Positions 1 through 7,581 of a DNA stretch of 64,000 bases are shown here, in pieces (position 1 is the stretch's first letter; the number at the start of each line of letters is the position of its first letter). The stretch covers positions 1 to 64,000 of the forward strand of contig NZ_PUBZ01000022.1 in the NCBI RefSeq assembly GCF_003205875.1, given 5' to 3'. The stretch comes from Herpetosiphon llansteffanensis. Lineage in GTDB: Bacteria > Chloroflexota > Chloroflexia > Chloroflexales > Herpetosiphonaceae. The notes below the pieces were generated by a model, which was not told the DNA's origin, made no database searches, and saw nothing but the letters and a program-made list of their open reading frames with translations. The translations under genes were made by a program, and so were the position numbers.

Positions 1-222
1 GCTGGACAGACCGCTGGTGGACGAGTTGTGGGACGACCCGCAAGGCTCGGTAGCTACGTCTGGGACGGAGAACCGCTGACAGCATCTAAGTGGGAAACCG
101 GCCACAAGATCAGTCATCCATGCATAGAAATATGTGAGAGGCACCGTCGAGACGAGGCGGATAACTGGGGTGCTGTGGAGGCCGTGTGAACGGTAGAGCA
201 GACACTCACAGAAAGCCAAGCG
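1..222 (+). rRNA. rrl: 23S rRNA, 3' end (partial)
   Basis: The first ~220 bases match the 3' part of bacterial 23S rRNA. They contain the segment equivalent to the E. coli 'GCTGAAAGCATCTAAG' region (here CGCTGACAGCATCTAAGTGG, about 74-93) and the following helix-rich tail. The gene starts before the window. Its exact 3' end is estimated from alignment by eye and may be off by about 10 bases. The 5S gene follows about 100 bases later in the same direction, so this is the distal end of an rRNA operon. Confidence 0.9.
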
Positions 223-323
223 ATCATCGGTTGCCGCGCGTCGGCAAGCATGAAATCTGTAATCTATAAACTGCAATTTTCAAAACTATAGTTATCAAGC
301 TTATCTGTTGTTAGGTTTACCAT

Positions 324-440
324 TGGTACGTGTCGAGGTGGTTGTGACCCACGCTGCTCCATCCCGAACCAGGCCGTGAACGCGACACACACCGAGGCTA
401 CTGCAGCACCCGCTGTGGGAACGTAGGGGGATGCGTACCA
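324..440 (+). rRNA. rrf: 5S rRNA
   Basis: This ~117-nt gene is closed by a terminal helix: TGGTACG at 324-330 pairs with CGTACCA at 434-440. It contains the conserved 5S loop motif CCATCCCGAACCAGG near 358-375. It lies downstream of the 23S 3' end and just before a strong terminator, as the last gene of the rRNA operon. Confidence 0.93.
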
Positions 441-448
441 TCCAAATG

Positions 449-493
449 AATGCGCTAGCTGTTTCAGACAGCTAGCGCATTTTTGTGTCTTTT
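449..493 (+). terminator. rRNA operon terminator
   Basis: A perfect 14-bp stem (449-462 with 468-481, core ATGCGCTAGCTGT) with a 5-nt loop is followed by T-rich sequence (TTTTGTGTCTTTTTTT). It begins nine bases after the 5S rRNA and is a textbook intrinsic terminator for the operon. Confidence 0.92.
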
Positions 494-606
494 TTTCTGT
501 TGGATGGGTTAGTTGGTAAAGTCATCAATGCTTTGTATGACGCAGCCCTCGTTCGACCAGCTATTTAATTCATACCTTTACCACTTCGCAATTAGCCTAA
601 AATGCG

Positions 607-635
607 AAACCACCAGTTCATTGAACTGGTGGTTT
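607..635. terminator. Perfect 14-bp hairpin, probable bidirectional terminator
   Basis: AAACCACCAGTTCA (607-620) pairs perfectly with TGAACTGGTGGTTT (622-635). On the minus strand it is followed by CGCATTTT, and on the plus strand by GCTTTCGTCTTTTTG. It ends the short minus-strand unit that starts at the promoter at 762-789, and could also back up the rRNA terminator. Both T tracts are imperfect. Nothing recognisable was found at 494-600. Confidence 0.6.
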
Positions 636-663
636 GCTTTCGTCTTTTTGCTTCACGATAGGA

Positions 664-708
664 CTAGAGAAGTCCCCCCGTGATGCTACAATGACTACTA
701 TCACTCAT
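664..708 (-). CDS. 14-codon ORF with consensus ribosome site (small peptide or regulatory RNA)
   Basis: On the minus strand a near-perfect Shine-Dalgarno AAAGGAGGTGAT stands seven bases before an ATG, and the ORF reads MSDSSHCSITGGLL then TAG. A sigma-70 promoter (762-789) lies upstream and a hairpin (607-635) downstream, so promoter, ribosome site, ORF and terminator form a complete ~150-nt unit. The start codon lies inside a possible hairpin (GATGCTA at 712-718 pairs with TAGCATC at 682-688), which could limit translation. No family is recognised. It could be a real micropeptide, or an RNA whose ORF is incidental. Confidence 0.45.
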   Translation of the reverse strand: MSDSSHCSITGGLL

Positions 709-761
709 TAGCATCACCTCCTTTATCCCTTGCGGTAGGTATCAATAAAGGTTATGCACTT

Positions 762-789
762 AGTATAGCACGCAGAAAATTATTGTCAA
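762..789 (-). promoter_or_regulatory. Sigma-70 promoter, minus strand
   Basis: TTGACA (789-784), a 16-bp spacer, then TATACT (767-762), with an upstream TG giving an extended -10 (TGCTATACT). The -35 box contains the TGA stop codon of the LysM lipoprotein gene (786-788). The predicted start is near 755, driving the 14-codon ORF unit. Confidence 0.75.
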
Positions 790-1187
790 GGTGTTGGAGT
801 TAGGTCTTTAGACTGATTTAATGGCATGGTTATCGTCAGATTATTGGTGCCGCTAATCAGCGATGGAATAATCAACGGTTGCCCGATTGAAATAACATTA
901 ATATCTTCAAGCTTATTGGTTGCTGAAATTTCTTCAACGCTGGTGTTGAAGGCTAAAGCTATCGATTCAAGCGTATCGCCATCGCGCACAATATATAAGC
1001 CCAATGGTTGAGCAGTTGGCTGTAATTCATTTTTATAAGCTTCACGGGTTGCATCTAAATCGATAGTTGGAGCTGCGGTTAGATTAACAATTGGTTTTGG
1101 CGTTGGGCGGCTCGCAACAGGCGTGCCGCAGCCAACTAACGCTGCCAAAATCAAACCAACTGCTAATTGATCTCGTCGTTTCATCAT
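786..1187 (-). CDS. LysM-domain lipoprotein
   Basis: The 133-residue product begins MMKRRDQ, followed by a hydrophobic segment and the lipobox LVGC (about residues 17-20), so it should be lipidated and held on the outside of the membrane. A Pro/Thr-rich linker leads to one LysM domain at about residues 64-108 (from YIVRDGDTLESIA to GQPLIIP), a family that binds N-acetylglucosamine in peptidoglycan or other glycans. A short Thr/Pro tail ends the protein. The gene starts six bases after the stop of the SpoIIM-like gene, so the two are probably co-transcribed. The ribosome site is GAGG in the short gap. The first or second ATG may be the start. Confidence 0.85.
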   Translation of the reverse strand: MMKRRDQLAVGLILAALVGCGTPVASRPTPKPIVNLTAAPTIDLDATREAYKNELQPTAQPLGLYIVRDGDTLESIALAFNTSVEEISATNKLEDINVISIGQPLIIPSLISGTNNLTITMPLNQSKDLTPTP

Positions 1188-1193
1188 GATCCT

Positions 1194-2201
1194 CTAGAGT
1201 GCTGGGATTTCAAGCTTCAAGGCGCTTGCTTCAGCAGATTCTTGTTGTTGGACGTTGCGTCCAGCTAATAAAAGATAGGCATACATGCTACCAGCACTGA
1301 TAATACCAACTGCAATCTTAAACCACAATGGGAGATATTGGGGTGATATAAACCCTTCAATCAAGCCCGCTAGGATGAGAAACATCACGATTGCGCCAGA
1401 AACTCTGAAGGCCCGTTGCGCAGCAATTGCCAATGCAGCCCGCCGCGAAACCATGCCTGGCCGTAAGATTGCCCAAGCAAGTTGTAAGCCAGCACCGCCA
1501 GAGAGGAAAATGATGCTAAATTCGACTGGGCCATGAGCCGCAACAAAATCCCATAGGTTATCAGCAAAGCCCATATTTTGGGCTGCACCTGAAACAATTC
1601 CAAGGTGTAAGCCATTGTAGTAAAGCCCATATAAACTAAGAATGCCTAAGCTCAGGCCGCCTACAAAAACTTGAAACGAAACCAGAATATTATTGCTAAG
1701 AATCATGGTTGCACCCTGAGCATTGTTGTCGTTTAAACTGCGCCACCATTCGTCTTCTTTTTGAATTCGCTCAATGGTGGTTTGGTTTTCTGGCTGGAGG
1801 GCCACACCACGAGCAGGATCTTGATAGCTGATAATCCAGGCAACCAGCGCTGGCAGAAAAAACGCTAAAAATGCGATGCCAGTAAATGGCAGTAGCTCAC
1901 GAAATGCTTGCGGAAGTTGATATAAAAAGTAGTTTTTTACCCCAGTTATCGGTGAACTGCGCTCACGATAAATACTACTATGGCCCCGCGCAACCAGATC
2001 ATTTAAATAGATTGTCAGGGGATGGCCAGGAAAATCGCGCCGCGCTTGGGCCAAATCGGAAGTTGCTTGGCGATACAAGCGACCTAGCTCTTGCAATTCG
2101 GCGGCATTCATGGCAATAATATTACTCTGAGCACGGCTGGTTAGCTGGGTTAATCGTTCCCAAGCATGATGTTTGGCATTGATAAAATCTTCTGCTACCA
2201 T
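1194..2201 (-). CDS. SpoIIM-like (stage II sporulation protein M / COG1300) membrane protein
   Basis: The 335-residue protein has a cytoplasmic N-terminal helical region (about 1-95) and then several membrane segments: LLPFTGIAFLAFFLPALVAW (~104-123), the ILVSFQVFVGG and SLGILSLYGLYYNG region (~172-205), FSIIFLSGGAGLQLAW (~230-245), and two more near 270 and 295. The pattern, with the phrase 'AAHGPVEFSIIFLSGGAGLQLA', is typical of SpoIIM/DUF95 proteins. In Actinobacteria and Chloroflexota these are encoded beside RDD-family genes, as here: the RDD gene diverges only 40 bp away. A GAGGAG ribosome site precedes the ATG. The molecular function in non-sporulating bacteria is unknown. The gene is followed by the LysM lipoprotein gene in the same transcript. 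Confidence 0.82.
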   Translation of the reverse strand: MVAEDFINAKHHAWERLTQLTSRAQSNIIAMNAAELQELGRLYRQATSDLAQARRDFPGHPLTIYLNDLVARGHSSIYRERSSPITGVKNYFLYQLPQAFRELLPFTGIAFLAFFLPALVAWIISYQDPARGVALQPENQTTIERIQKEDEWWRSLNDNNAQGATMILSNNILVSFQVFVGGLSLGILSLYGLYYNGLHLGIVSGAAQNMGFADNLWDFVAAHGPVEFSIIFLSGGAGLQLAWAILRPGMVSRRAALAIAAQRAFRVSGAIVMFLILAGLIEGFISPQYLPLWFKIAVGIISAGSMYAYLLLAGRNVQQQESAEASALKLEIPAL

Positions 2202-2240
2202 AAAGCAACTCCTCTACTGATTATATTGTTGGAGATAGAG

Positions 2241-3077
2241 ATGATTGATAATCGGATGAACGATCGCTATATTATTGATACTCCGGAAAGTATTGAATTT
2301 GGCTATGATGTGGCTGGCATCGGGGCGCGCTTTGTGGCGGCATTAATCGATACTGCCCTCTTCTCAATTATTCTCTTTATTGCCTTTCGCTTGTATATTG
2401 GCGATATGCGGATGATCCTATTCGTTAGTCCGATGGCTATCCGAATTTTCTTCGCATTCTCTATTTTTACGGTTTTGATTTATTATATCGCCTTTGAACG
2501 CTTTTGGAATGGTCAAACCCCAGGCAAGCGGCTTTTGGGCATTCGGGTGGTGCAAGAGGCGGGCAAACCACTCACCTTCAGCGGTAGCTTGATTCGCAAT
2601 TTGCTGCGTTTAATTGATTTTGTGCCAGCGTATTACTCACTTGGCTTATTAACCATGTTGATCGATAAACGCGCGCGGCGTTTGGGCGATTTAGCTGCAA
2701 GCACGTTTGTGGTGCGCGATCGCCAACGGGTCACGCTTGAGATGTTGTTGCAATCGACACGCAACGATAAAGTTGCAAGTGCATTAAAAGATAGTGGCGC
2801 AACGCTGCCAAATATCACAGCCTTGCGCCCAGTAGATATGGATTTGGTTCAAAACTTTTTGCTGCGCCGTGGCACTTTAGCCCCTGATCGGCGCTTACGG
2901 ATTGCAACCCAATTGGCGTATGCGCTTTTTGGGCGGCTTGGTTATAGCGTGCCTGGCGATCCTGAGCAGTTTTTGCAACAGGCTAACGATCAATATGTGT
3001 TGGTGCGGGCGCAGGCATTGCAGCAATCAACTCCTGCACCTGTTGCAGCAAATTCGTATGACGCGCATCGAGGCTAA
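2241..3077 (+). CDS. RDD-family membrane protein
   Basis: The chosen start is the ATG at 2241, preceded by GGAGATAGAG, giving 278 residues. The RDD domain spans about residues 20-165. It contains the motif arginine and aspartates (GARFVAALIDTALFS), the conserved FWNGQTPGKRLLGIRVV stretch, and LRLIDFVP then RRLGDLAA. There are about three to four membrane segments. The C-terminal ~110 residues are soluble and unassigned. RDD proteins are poorly understood; some are linked to ion or solute transport. The gene diverges from the SpoIIM-like gene. Its last 95 bp overlap the 3' end of miaA on the opposite strand. Confidence 0.85.
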   Translation: MIDNRMNDRYIIDTPESIEFGYDVAGIGARFVAALIDTALFSIILFIAFRLYIGDMRMILFVSPMAIRIFFAFSIFTVLIYYIAFERFWNGQTPGKRLLGIRVVQEAGKPLTFSGSLIRNLLRLIDFVPAYYSLGLLTMLIDKRARRLGDLAASTFVVRDRQRVTLEMLLQSTRNDKVASALKDSGATLPNITALRPVDMDLVQNFLLRRGTLAPDRRLRIATQLAYALFGRLGYSVPGDPEQFLQQANDQYVLVRAQALQQSTPAPVAANSYDAHRG

Positions 3078-3933
3078 CCCGATTGGGCAAGCGCCGAAAC
3101 CATGCGCCTTGTTTGCGCGCAAAGCGATGCGTATTGAATTTGAGTTGGGTGATGCAGGCGCTGGCACTTTGTTGGCCCTGCCACAATGGCCGAAATTCTG
3201 CATAGCCCAACCCCGACATCGCTGGCAGTTCCCAGCCATACCCTTGACGAATTAAACCCCAAACCTCGGCAATCAGCCCTTGCTGAACCATGATCTCAAT
3301 TCGTTGATCGATTCGCGCATACAGTTCATCGCGGGGCCGCTCCAAATCAAGCGTCAGCATGCGATAGGCTGGCGGCTGGCGACGTTGCAGCTGGCTAATT
3401 TGCTGCCCAGTTACCGCGAAAACCTCTAGTGCCCGAATAACCCGCCGCACATTAGTAGCATCAATCGTCGCTGCAGCCTCTGGATCAATGGCTTGCAGTT
3501 GTTGATGCAGAGCTGCATGGCCTTCCAGCGCTGCCTGTTGCTCATAGCGTGCCCGCAATTCGTAATTGGGTGCAACCTCGGGAATGCGCCAACCCTCTAA
3601 CAAGGCTGCCATATATTGACCTGTGCCACCAACCAAAATTGGCAATTTAGCCCGCTGAACGATGCTTGCAATCGCTGCATAGGCGGCTGCTTGGTAGGTC
3701 GCTAAGCTATAATCCTGATCTGGATTGACCACATCGATTAAATGATGTTTAACCAGCGCTTGTTCTGCAGGTGTTGGTTTGGCTGTACCCAAATCCATGC
3801 CACGATAGACTAAACGCGAATCGACTGAGACGATTTCGCCGTTCAAGGCTTGGGCTAAATCAAGTGAAAAGGCGGTTTTGCCAACCGCAGTTGCGCCAAC
3901 AATGGCGATAATTAAAGGTTGTGATGCTTGCAT
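2983..3933 (-). CDS. miaA: tRNA dimethylallyltransferase
   Basis: MiaA transfers a dimethylallyl group from DMAPP to N6 of A37 in tRNAs that read UNN codons. The 316-residue product has the P-loop GATAVGKTAF (~11-20), the catalytic region VDSRLVYRGMDLGTAKPT, VGGTGQY, and the conserved FNTHRFARKQGAWFRR near the C-terminus. The start is taken as the ATG at 3933; an upstream TTG at 3969 would add 12 residues, and no strong ribosome site distinguishes them. The 3' end overlaps the convergent RDD gene by 95 bp. hfq, a common neighbour elsewhere, is not present here. Confidence 0.95.
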   Translation of the reverse strand: MQASQPLIIAIVGATAVGKTAFSLDLAQALNGEIVSVDSRLVYRGMDLGTAKPTPAEQALVKHHLIDVVNPDQDYSLATYQAAAYAAIASIVQRAKLPILVGGTGQYMAALLEGWRIPEVAPNYELRARYEQQAALEGHAALHQQLQAIDPEAAATIDATNVRRVIRALEVFAVTGQQISQLQRRQPPAYRMLTLDLERPRDELYARIDQRIEIMVQQGLIAEVWGLIRQGYGWELPAMSGLGYAEFRPLWQGQQSASACITQLKFNTHRFARKQGAWFRRLPNRVSLDARHTNLLQQVQELIAAMPAPAPTHIDR

Positions 3934-4048
3934 GGGCGCTATGATACAAGTCTCAATCGATTGTTGCAATGTTAATTACGATCTGATGCTATTTTAGCCA
4001 TTTTTGAGGTACAGTAGTACAGGACTCTTTTGTGTTAGAGGATCAATC

Positions 4049-4258
4049 ATGACTGAACAACCACCCAAACGTGATGATGATCAAGGCTTCGAAGGCCAAG
4101 CTGGCTACGATAGTGGCTTCCAAGATGGCAAATATACCAATCCTGAGATTGCTGAATCGGGCGATGTGGAGGATCGGGCTGGCTCGTATGAAGATGGATT
4201 GCGGATTGAGCGCGATGATGCCATCGATCAAACCCTCGACGAGCAAGGGGAGGCCTAG
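4049..4258 (+). CDS. Small acidic hypothetical protein
   Basis: A 69-residue product of very high Asp/Glu/Gln/Gly content (for example PPKRDDDQGFEGQAGYDSGF), with no membrane segment and no cysteine. It is probably soluble and partly disordered. The ATG follows AGAGGA. Its TAG lies two bases before the GTG start of the cysteinyl-tRNA synthetase-like gene, so the two are almost certainly translated from one mRNA. No family is recognised. Confidence 0.7.
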   Translation: MTEQPPKRDDDQGFEGQAGYDSGFQDGKYTNPEIAESGDVEDRAGSYEDGLRIERDDAIDQTLDEQGEA

Positions 4259-4260
4259 GC

Positions 4261-5451
4261 GTGTTGCTTTATGATACCCTGCGCCAAACCCCGGTTGCCA
4301 TGGAGCCAATCGATGGCTTTGTGCGCATGTATGTGTGTGGCGTGACTCCCTACGATACTACGCATATGGGCCATGCGCGTACATACGTCGTCTACGATAC
4401 GATTCGGCGCTATTTAGAATGGCAAGGTTTGCCAGTTATTTATGTGCAAAATGTGACCGATATTGATGATGATATTTTGCGCAAAAGTGCTGAACTTGGC
4501 CTGACCTGGGATGAGCTGGGCCGCCAAGAAACTGAGCGTTTCCTACGTGATATGGATTCGTTGAATGTGGGCATGCCCAATCACTATGTCAAAGCGACCG
4601 ATGCAATTGCCAAAATTATCGAAGTAACCAGCGGCTTGATTGAACGTGGCGTGGCCTACGAAAACCAAGGCAATGTCTATTTCAATGTGCATGCAGACCC
4701 AGATTTTGGTAGTTTGGCGCATAGCGATTATGCCACTATGTTGGAGATTGCCAACCAGCGCGGCAATTTCCCCGATGATCCGCATAAGCGCGACCCATTG
4801 GATTTTGTATTGTGGCAAGCGACCAAGCCTGGTGAGCCATGGTGGGATAGCCCATGGGGTCGAGGTCGGCCAGGCTGGCATATTGAATGCACCGCGATGG
4901 TGCTCGAATATCTTGGGCCACAAATTAATATTCATGGTGGCGGCAGCGACTTGCAGTTTCCGCATCATGCCTGTGAATTAGCCCAAGCAGAGAATTTTAC
5001 TGGCCAAAGCCCACACGTTGAAGCGTGGTCGCATATTGGCATGGTTTTTTACGAAGGCGAGAAGATGAGCAAATCGCTGGGCAATTTAGTGTTGGCCAGC
5101 AAAACCCTCGAACACTACAGCGCCGATGCGATTCGGCTAGGCTTGCTCAAATATTATTATCGCGATCAATTTGAGTATAGCGATGAAGATGTAGCCTGGG
5201 GCGAGCGCACCGTTGAGCGCTTTAAACTGGCGGTCAATAGTGGCGTAGCTGGTGGCGCACTTCATGCTGAAGAGTTGCGCAATGAGGCAATCGCAGCACT
5301 TGATGCCGATTTTCAAACACCAGCATGTTTGCAAGCATTGATCACGTTGGCTGAAGCCAGCATCAATGGTGAAATTGACGACGCTGATCTCGCCGCCAGC
5401 ACCCTGCGCGAGTTGGGCGCTGTGCTTGGTTTACGCAGCGAATTGTGGTAA
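4261..5451 (+). CDS. Cysteinyl-tRNA synthetase family protein (CysRS or MshC-like cysteine ligase)
   Basis: This 396-residue class I synthetase-fold enzyme activates cysteine with ATP. Visible motifs are YVCGVTPYDTTHMGHARTYV (~22-41, with the HIGH box as HMGH and the first zinc cysteine), YVQNVTDIDDDI, WHIECTAM (second Cys), GGGSDLQFPHH (zinc His/Glu region) and the KMSKSLGN loop. It is clearly shorter than typical CysRS (about 460 residues) and lacks most of the anticodon-binding end. Phrases such as GGGSDL and the DAIRLGLLKYYYRDQ region resemble MshC, the ~410-residue cysteine ligase of mycothiol synthesis. A true CysRS remains possible. Translation begins at GTG, two bases after the upstream stop. 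Confidence 0.85.
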   Translation: MLLYDTLRQTPVAMEPIDGFVRMYVCGVTPYDTTHMGHARTYVVYDTIRRYLEWQGLPVIYVQNVTDIDDDILRKSAELGLTWDELGRQETERFLRDMDSLNVGMPNHYVKATDAIAKIIEVTSGLIERGVAYENQGNVYFNVHADPDFGSLAHSDYATMLEIANQRGNFPDDPHKRDPLDFVLWQATKPGEPWWDSPWGRGRPGWHIECTAMVLEYLGPQINIHGGGSDLQFPHHACELAQAENFTGQSPHVEAWSHIGMVFYEGEKMSKSLGNLVLASKTLEHYSADAIRLGLLKYYYRDQFEYSDEDVAWGERTVERFKLAVNSGVAGGALHAEELRNEAIAALDADFQTPACLQALITLAEASINGEIDDADLAASTLRELGAVLGLRSELW

Positions 5452-5466
5452 TACTTGCGCTCTGTT

Positions 5467-5499
5467 CAACAAGGGTAGTCTATGCAACTACCCTTGTTG
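5467..5499. terminator. Hairpin between convergent genes
   Basis: CAACAAGGGTAGT (5467-5479) pairs perfectly with ACTACCCTTGTTG (5487-5499) around a 7-nt loop. It sits between the convergent synthetase and DUF1499 genes. No long T tract follows on either strand, so a terminator role is likely but not certain. Confidence 0.55.
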
Positions 5500-5510
5500 G
5501 CTCGAAACGC

Positions 5511-6086
5511 TTACTGACTTGGTGTGCCTAAATCTTCCTCAAGTGCATGCACCAATTGGCGAATATGCCGCCGATTTGCCCCAAGATCTGCACCGCCAAC
5601 CTTGGATGCCGATTGGATATCCACGCGAGTTTGCCCGCCTTCATCAATAAAGGCCACCGTTAACTCATCGGTGAAGATTCCAAACATCACATCAATATCG
5701 ACCTTGAGCGACATTTGGCTGTCGGAACGATTGGTAATCGTCCAACCACGTTGAGCTTGAATCGCCCGCAGCCCTGCTTCATACAGTGTCTTTTGATCCT
5801 GGCTGAAGCGTGGAGTCATCAGTTCGGGAATAAGCGGGGTATCACTGGTTGCCGCGCGATTGGTGGTTAGCCCACGTTCAAATTTATCGCGAAAGTTTGG
5901 CACAAAGCGGAAGGCATAAAACACCAAACCAAGACAAACTACAAACAGTACGATCCGTTTGCCTGGAAACATTTTAGGTTGTGGCCGAAAAATCCAACGA
6001 ACTGTTGAGAAGAGTGCAATCGAAGCTAAAAGAATCGAGCTTGCGACCACTACTTCCCATGGGAACACATCCTGATAGTAATTCAT
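5511..6086 (-). CDS. DUF1499-like membrane-anchored protein
   Basis: The ATG at 6086, preceded by AGGAGG, gives 191 residues. Two membrane segments lie near the N-terminus (VVVASSILLASIALFS ~11-26 and RIVLFVVCLGLVFYAF ~41-56). The C-terminal half (~100-185) resembles DUF1499, with the family-like ending VDIQSASKVGGADLGANRRHIRQL. The function of the family is unknown. The gene is convergent with the synthetase gene and has no co-directional neighbour nearby. Confidence 0.7.
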   Translation of the reverse strand: MNYYQDVFPWEVVVASSILLASIALFSTVRWIFRPQPKMFPGKRIVLFVVCLGLVFYAFRFVPNFRDKFERGLTTNRAATSDTPLIPELMTPRFSQDQKTLYEAGLRAIQAQRGWTITNRSDSQMSLKVDIDVMFGIFTDELTVAFIDEGGQTRVDIQSASKVGGADLGANRRHIRQLVHALEEDLGTPSQ

Positions 6087-6129
6087 GCATCCTCCTAGGC
6101 AAAAAAGAACGAATGGTACAAACATTGCC

Positions 6130-6157
6130 TTGGTCTTTGGTCGATACGTGCTATGCT
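6130..6157 (+). promoter_or_regulatory. Possible sigma-70 promoter for the WYL regulator
   Basis: TTGGTC (6130-6135), a 16-bp spacer and TATGCT (6152-6157) lie about 150 bp before the WYL gene. The boxes are moderate and the 5' leader would be long, so this is tentative. The remainder of 6087-6310 shows nothing else. Confidence 0.35.
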
Positions 6158-6310
6158 ACCACATTCAGTGCAAGCTGTTGACGATCCTCAATCGTTACAT
6201 CCACGAGTGCTTATCGTTGCGCTTGCCTAGGTTTTTTGTAGTCCCATATGTGCCCCACATTCCACCCTACATTGCGTTAAATGGGCCTCTTTTGGAATAG
6301 TGAGGAATCC

Positions 6311-7339
6311 GTGAATACAAAACGACAAGCACGCGGGATCAAGCGTTCATCAGTGATGAAAGTTCAGCGCCAGATGTTATTGCTGCGCTGTTTGGGGAGC
6401 GGCCCTAAAACGAGCGATGCCTTGATCGATGAAGTTAATAGCCAGATGCTTGAAGCCTATCCCAAGGCTGCTCGCGAAGCACTGCGCCACGATTTACGAG
6501 CCTTGCGCGAGGTTTTTGGCTGTGTAATCGAGTATACCGCTTCGGTGGGCTATCGTTTGGTCAGCGTTGGCGATTTGGCGTTGCTCAATTTATCAAATGA
6601 TGAAATTGCTGCCTTGCGCTTTCTTGATGCTAGCTATCCCGCCAATAGCAGCTTGCCCGACCATCAACAGGTGCGGCGTTTGGTCGAGCGCATTATCGAT
6701 TTCTTGCCAATCGAGCGGCGAGGATCGTTGAATGCTGGCGAGCCAATTTTACACCAAGCTGGCCCCATTGCTCCCTACGACCACGATGCCCAAATTATGC
6801 GCAATTTGCGCAAAGCAATTGCTCAACGTCGCGAAATTCGCTTTCGCTATAGCTCAAGCCAGCGCGAAGGCGAGGACAATCATCGCGTTGGCCCAGTTAA
6901 TATTTTTACCCGCGATGGCCATGCCTATGTTTTGGGCTATTGCTTCGACGGCCCGCAACAGATGGTCGAACGGGTTGGCCGCTATGTTGATTATCGCATT
7001 GACTATATCAGCAAAAATAGCTTGACGATTTTGCCTCGCGTGTTGCCGCCAGCCTTGCCCAAACGCCCAACCTGGACGGTTAAATATGAGCTACGCGATG
7101 TTGTGGCTCGCAATAAAAAGGTCGCCCACTGGTTTGATAATACCCAGATTGAGTATCGACCTGATGGCTCGGCGCTGGTAACGGCCACGGTACATAATCT
7201 TTGGCAAACCCGCCAAATTCTCTTGCGCTACTTAGATAATTGCCGTGTTTTAGAGCCGCCAGAGCTGATTGATATGATGCGAGCAACTGCCCAAGGCTTG
7301 CGCGATTTGTACCCGCCGAGTAGCAACGAAATTGGTTAA
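6311..7339 (+). CDS. WYL-domain transcriptional regulator
   Basis: The chosen start is the GTG at 6311 with GAGGA just upstream, giving 342 residues. The N-terminal ~90 residues form a helix-turn-helix unit that reads as HTH-type (MKVQRQMLLLRCLGSGPKTSDALIDEV and ALRHDLRALREVFG). The WYL domain lies at about 160-235 (EIRFRYSS, NIFTRDGHAYVLGYCF, VGRYVDYRIDYI). The C-terminal WCX-like extension includes QIEYRPDGSALVTATVHNLWQTRQILLRYLDNCRVLEP. WYL domains sense small ligands or nucleic acids; members regulate CRISPR, phage-defence and DNA-damage genes. The target here is unknown. Confidence 0.85.
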   Translation: MNTKRQARGIKRSSVMKVQRQMLLLRCLGSGPKTSDALIDEVNSQMLEAYPKAAREALRHDLRALREVFGCVIEYTASVGYRLVSVGDLALLNLSNDEIAALRFLDASYPANSSLPDHQQVRRLVERIIDFLPIERRGSLNAGEPILHQAGPIAPYDHDAQIMRNLRKAIAQRREIRFRYSSSQREGEDNHRVGPVNIFTRDGHAYVLGYCFDGPQQMVERVGRYVDYRIDYISKNSLTILPRVLPPALPKRPTWTVKYELRDVVARNKKVAHWFDNTQIEYRPDGSALVTATVHNLWQTRQILLRYLDNCRVLEPPELIDMMRATAQGLRDLYPPSSNEIG

Positions 7340-7374
7340 TCATATTCTAGTGTTGGGATAATGACGTGCTATTT

Positions 7375-7403
7375 TTGCAGATCTGAGTAGGCTATAGTAC
7401 AAT
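7375..7403 (+). promoter_or_regulatory. Sigma-70 promoter for the structured RNA / holA
   Basis: TTGCAG (7375-7380), a 17-bp spacer and TACAAT (7398-7403). The predicted start, near 7410, coincides with the first base of the closing helix of the folded RNA downstream. Confidence 0.65.
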
Positions 7404-7409
7404 AAGGCG

Positions 7410-7580
7410 CACCCTTCGCTGTACGTGCGGTGGGAATTAGTTTTGAGCCAACACTTTATGAAGGGGAGCTGGGTTCCGCGACAAGTGCGGCTGGTGCTGC
7501 ACGACTCAAGGGCTGGCACCCACCTGCGAAAGCAGGTTCAAAACTACCCCGCTCACGGCTGATTGAAGGGTGTTTTCTTT
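7410..7580 (+). ncRNA. Structured RNA upstream of holA (6S-like RNA or cis-regulatory leader)
   Basis: About 170 nt fold into a long rod. P1: CACCCTTC (7410-7417) with GAAGGGTG (7565-7572). P2: 7425-7434 with 7548-7556, with one bulge. P3: an uninterrupted 12-bp helix, TAGTTTTGAGCC (7438-7449) with GGTTCAAAACTA (7535-7546). A GAAA-tetraloop hairpin (ACCTGC/GCAGGT, 7522-7537) competes with the base of P3. The 3' strand is followed by TTTTCTTTT. The rod with a large inner domain, its own promoter and the U-rich end suggest 6S RNA, but I cannot confirm the family. The 3' strand of P1 also contains GAAGGG, the only ribosome site for holA, so it may instead control holA translation. Confidence 0.6.
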
Positions 7581-7581
7581 T

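Noticed and set aside
7522..7551. tRNA T-arm-like GGTTCAAAAC
   Set aside because: The flanks do not form a T stem, and no D or anticodon arm or acceptor stem is present. The segment is part of the 12-bp P3 helix.
7410..7580. SRP RNA, tmRNA or RNase P RNA
   Set aside because: The SRP GGTCAGGTCCGGAAGGAAGC core, the tmRNA tRNA-like ends and the RNase P GAGGAAAGTCC core are all absent.
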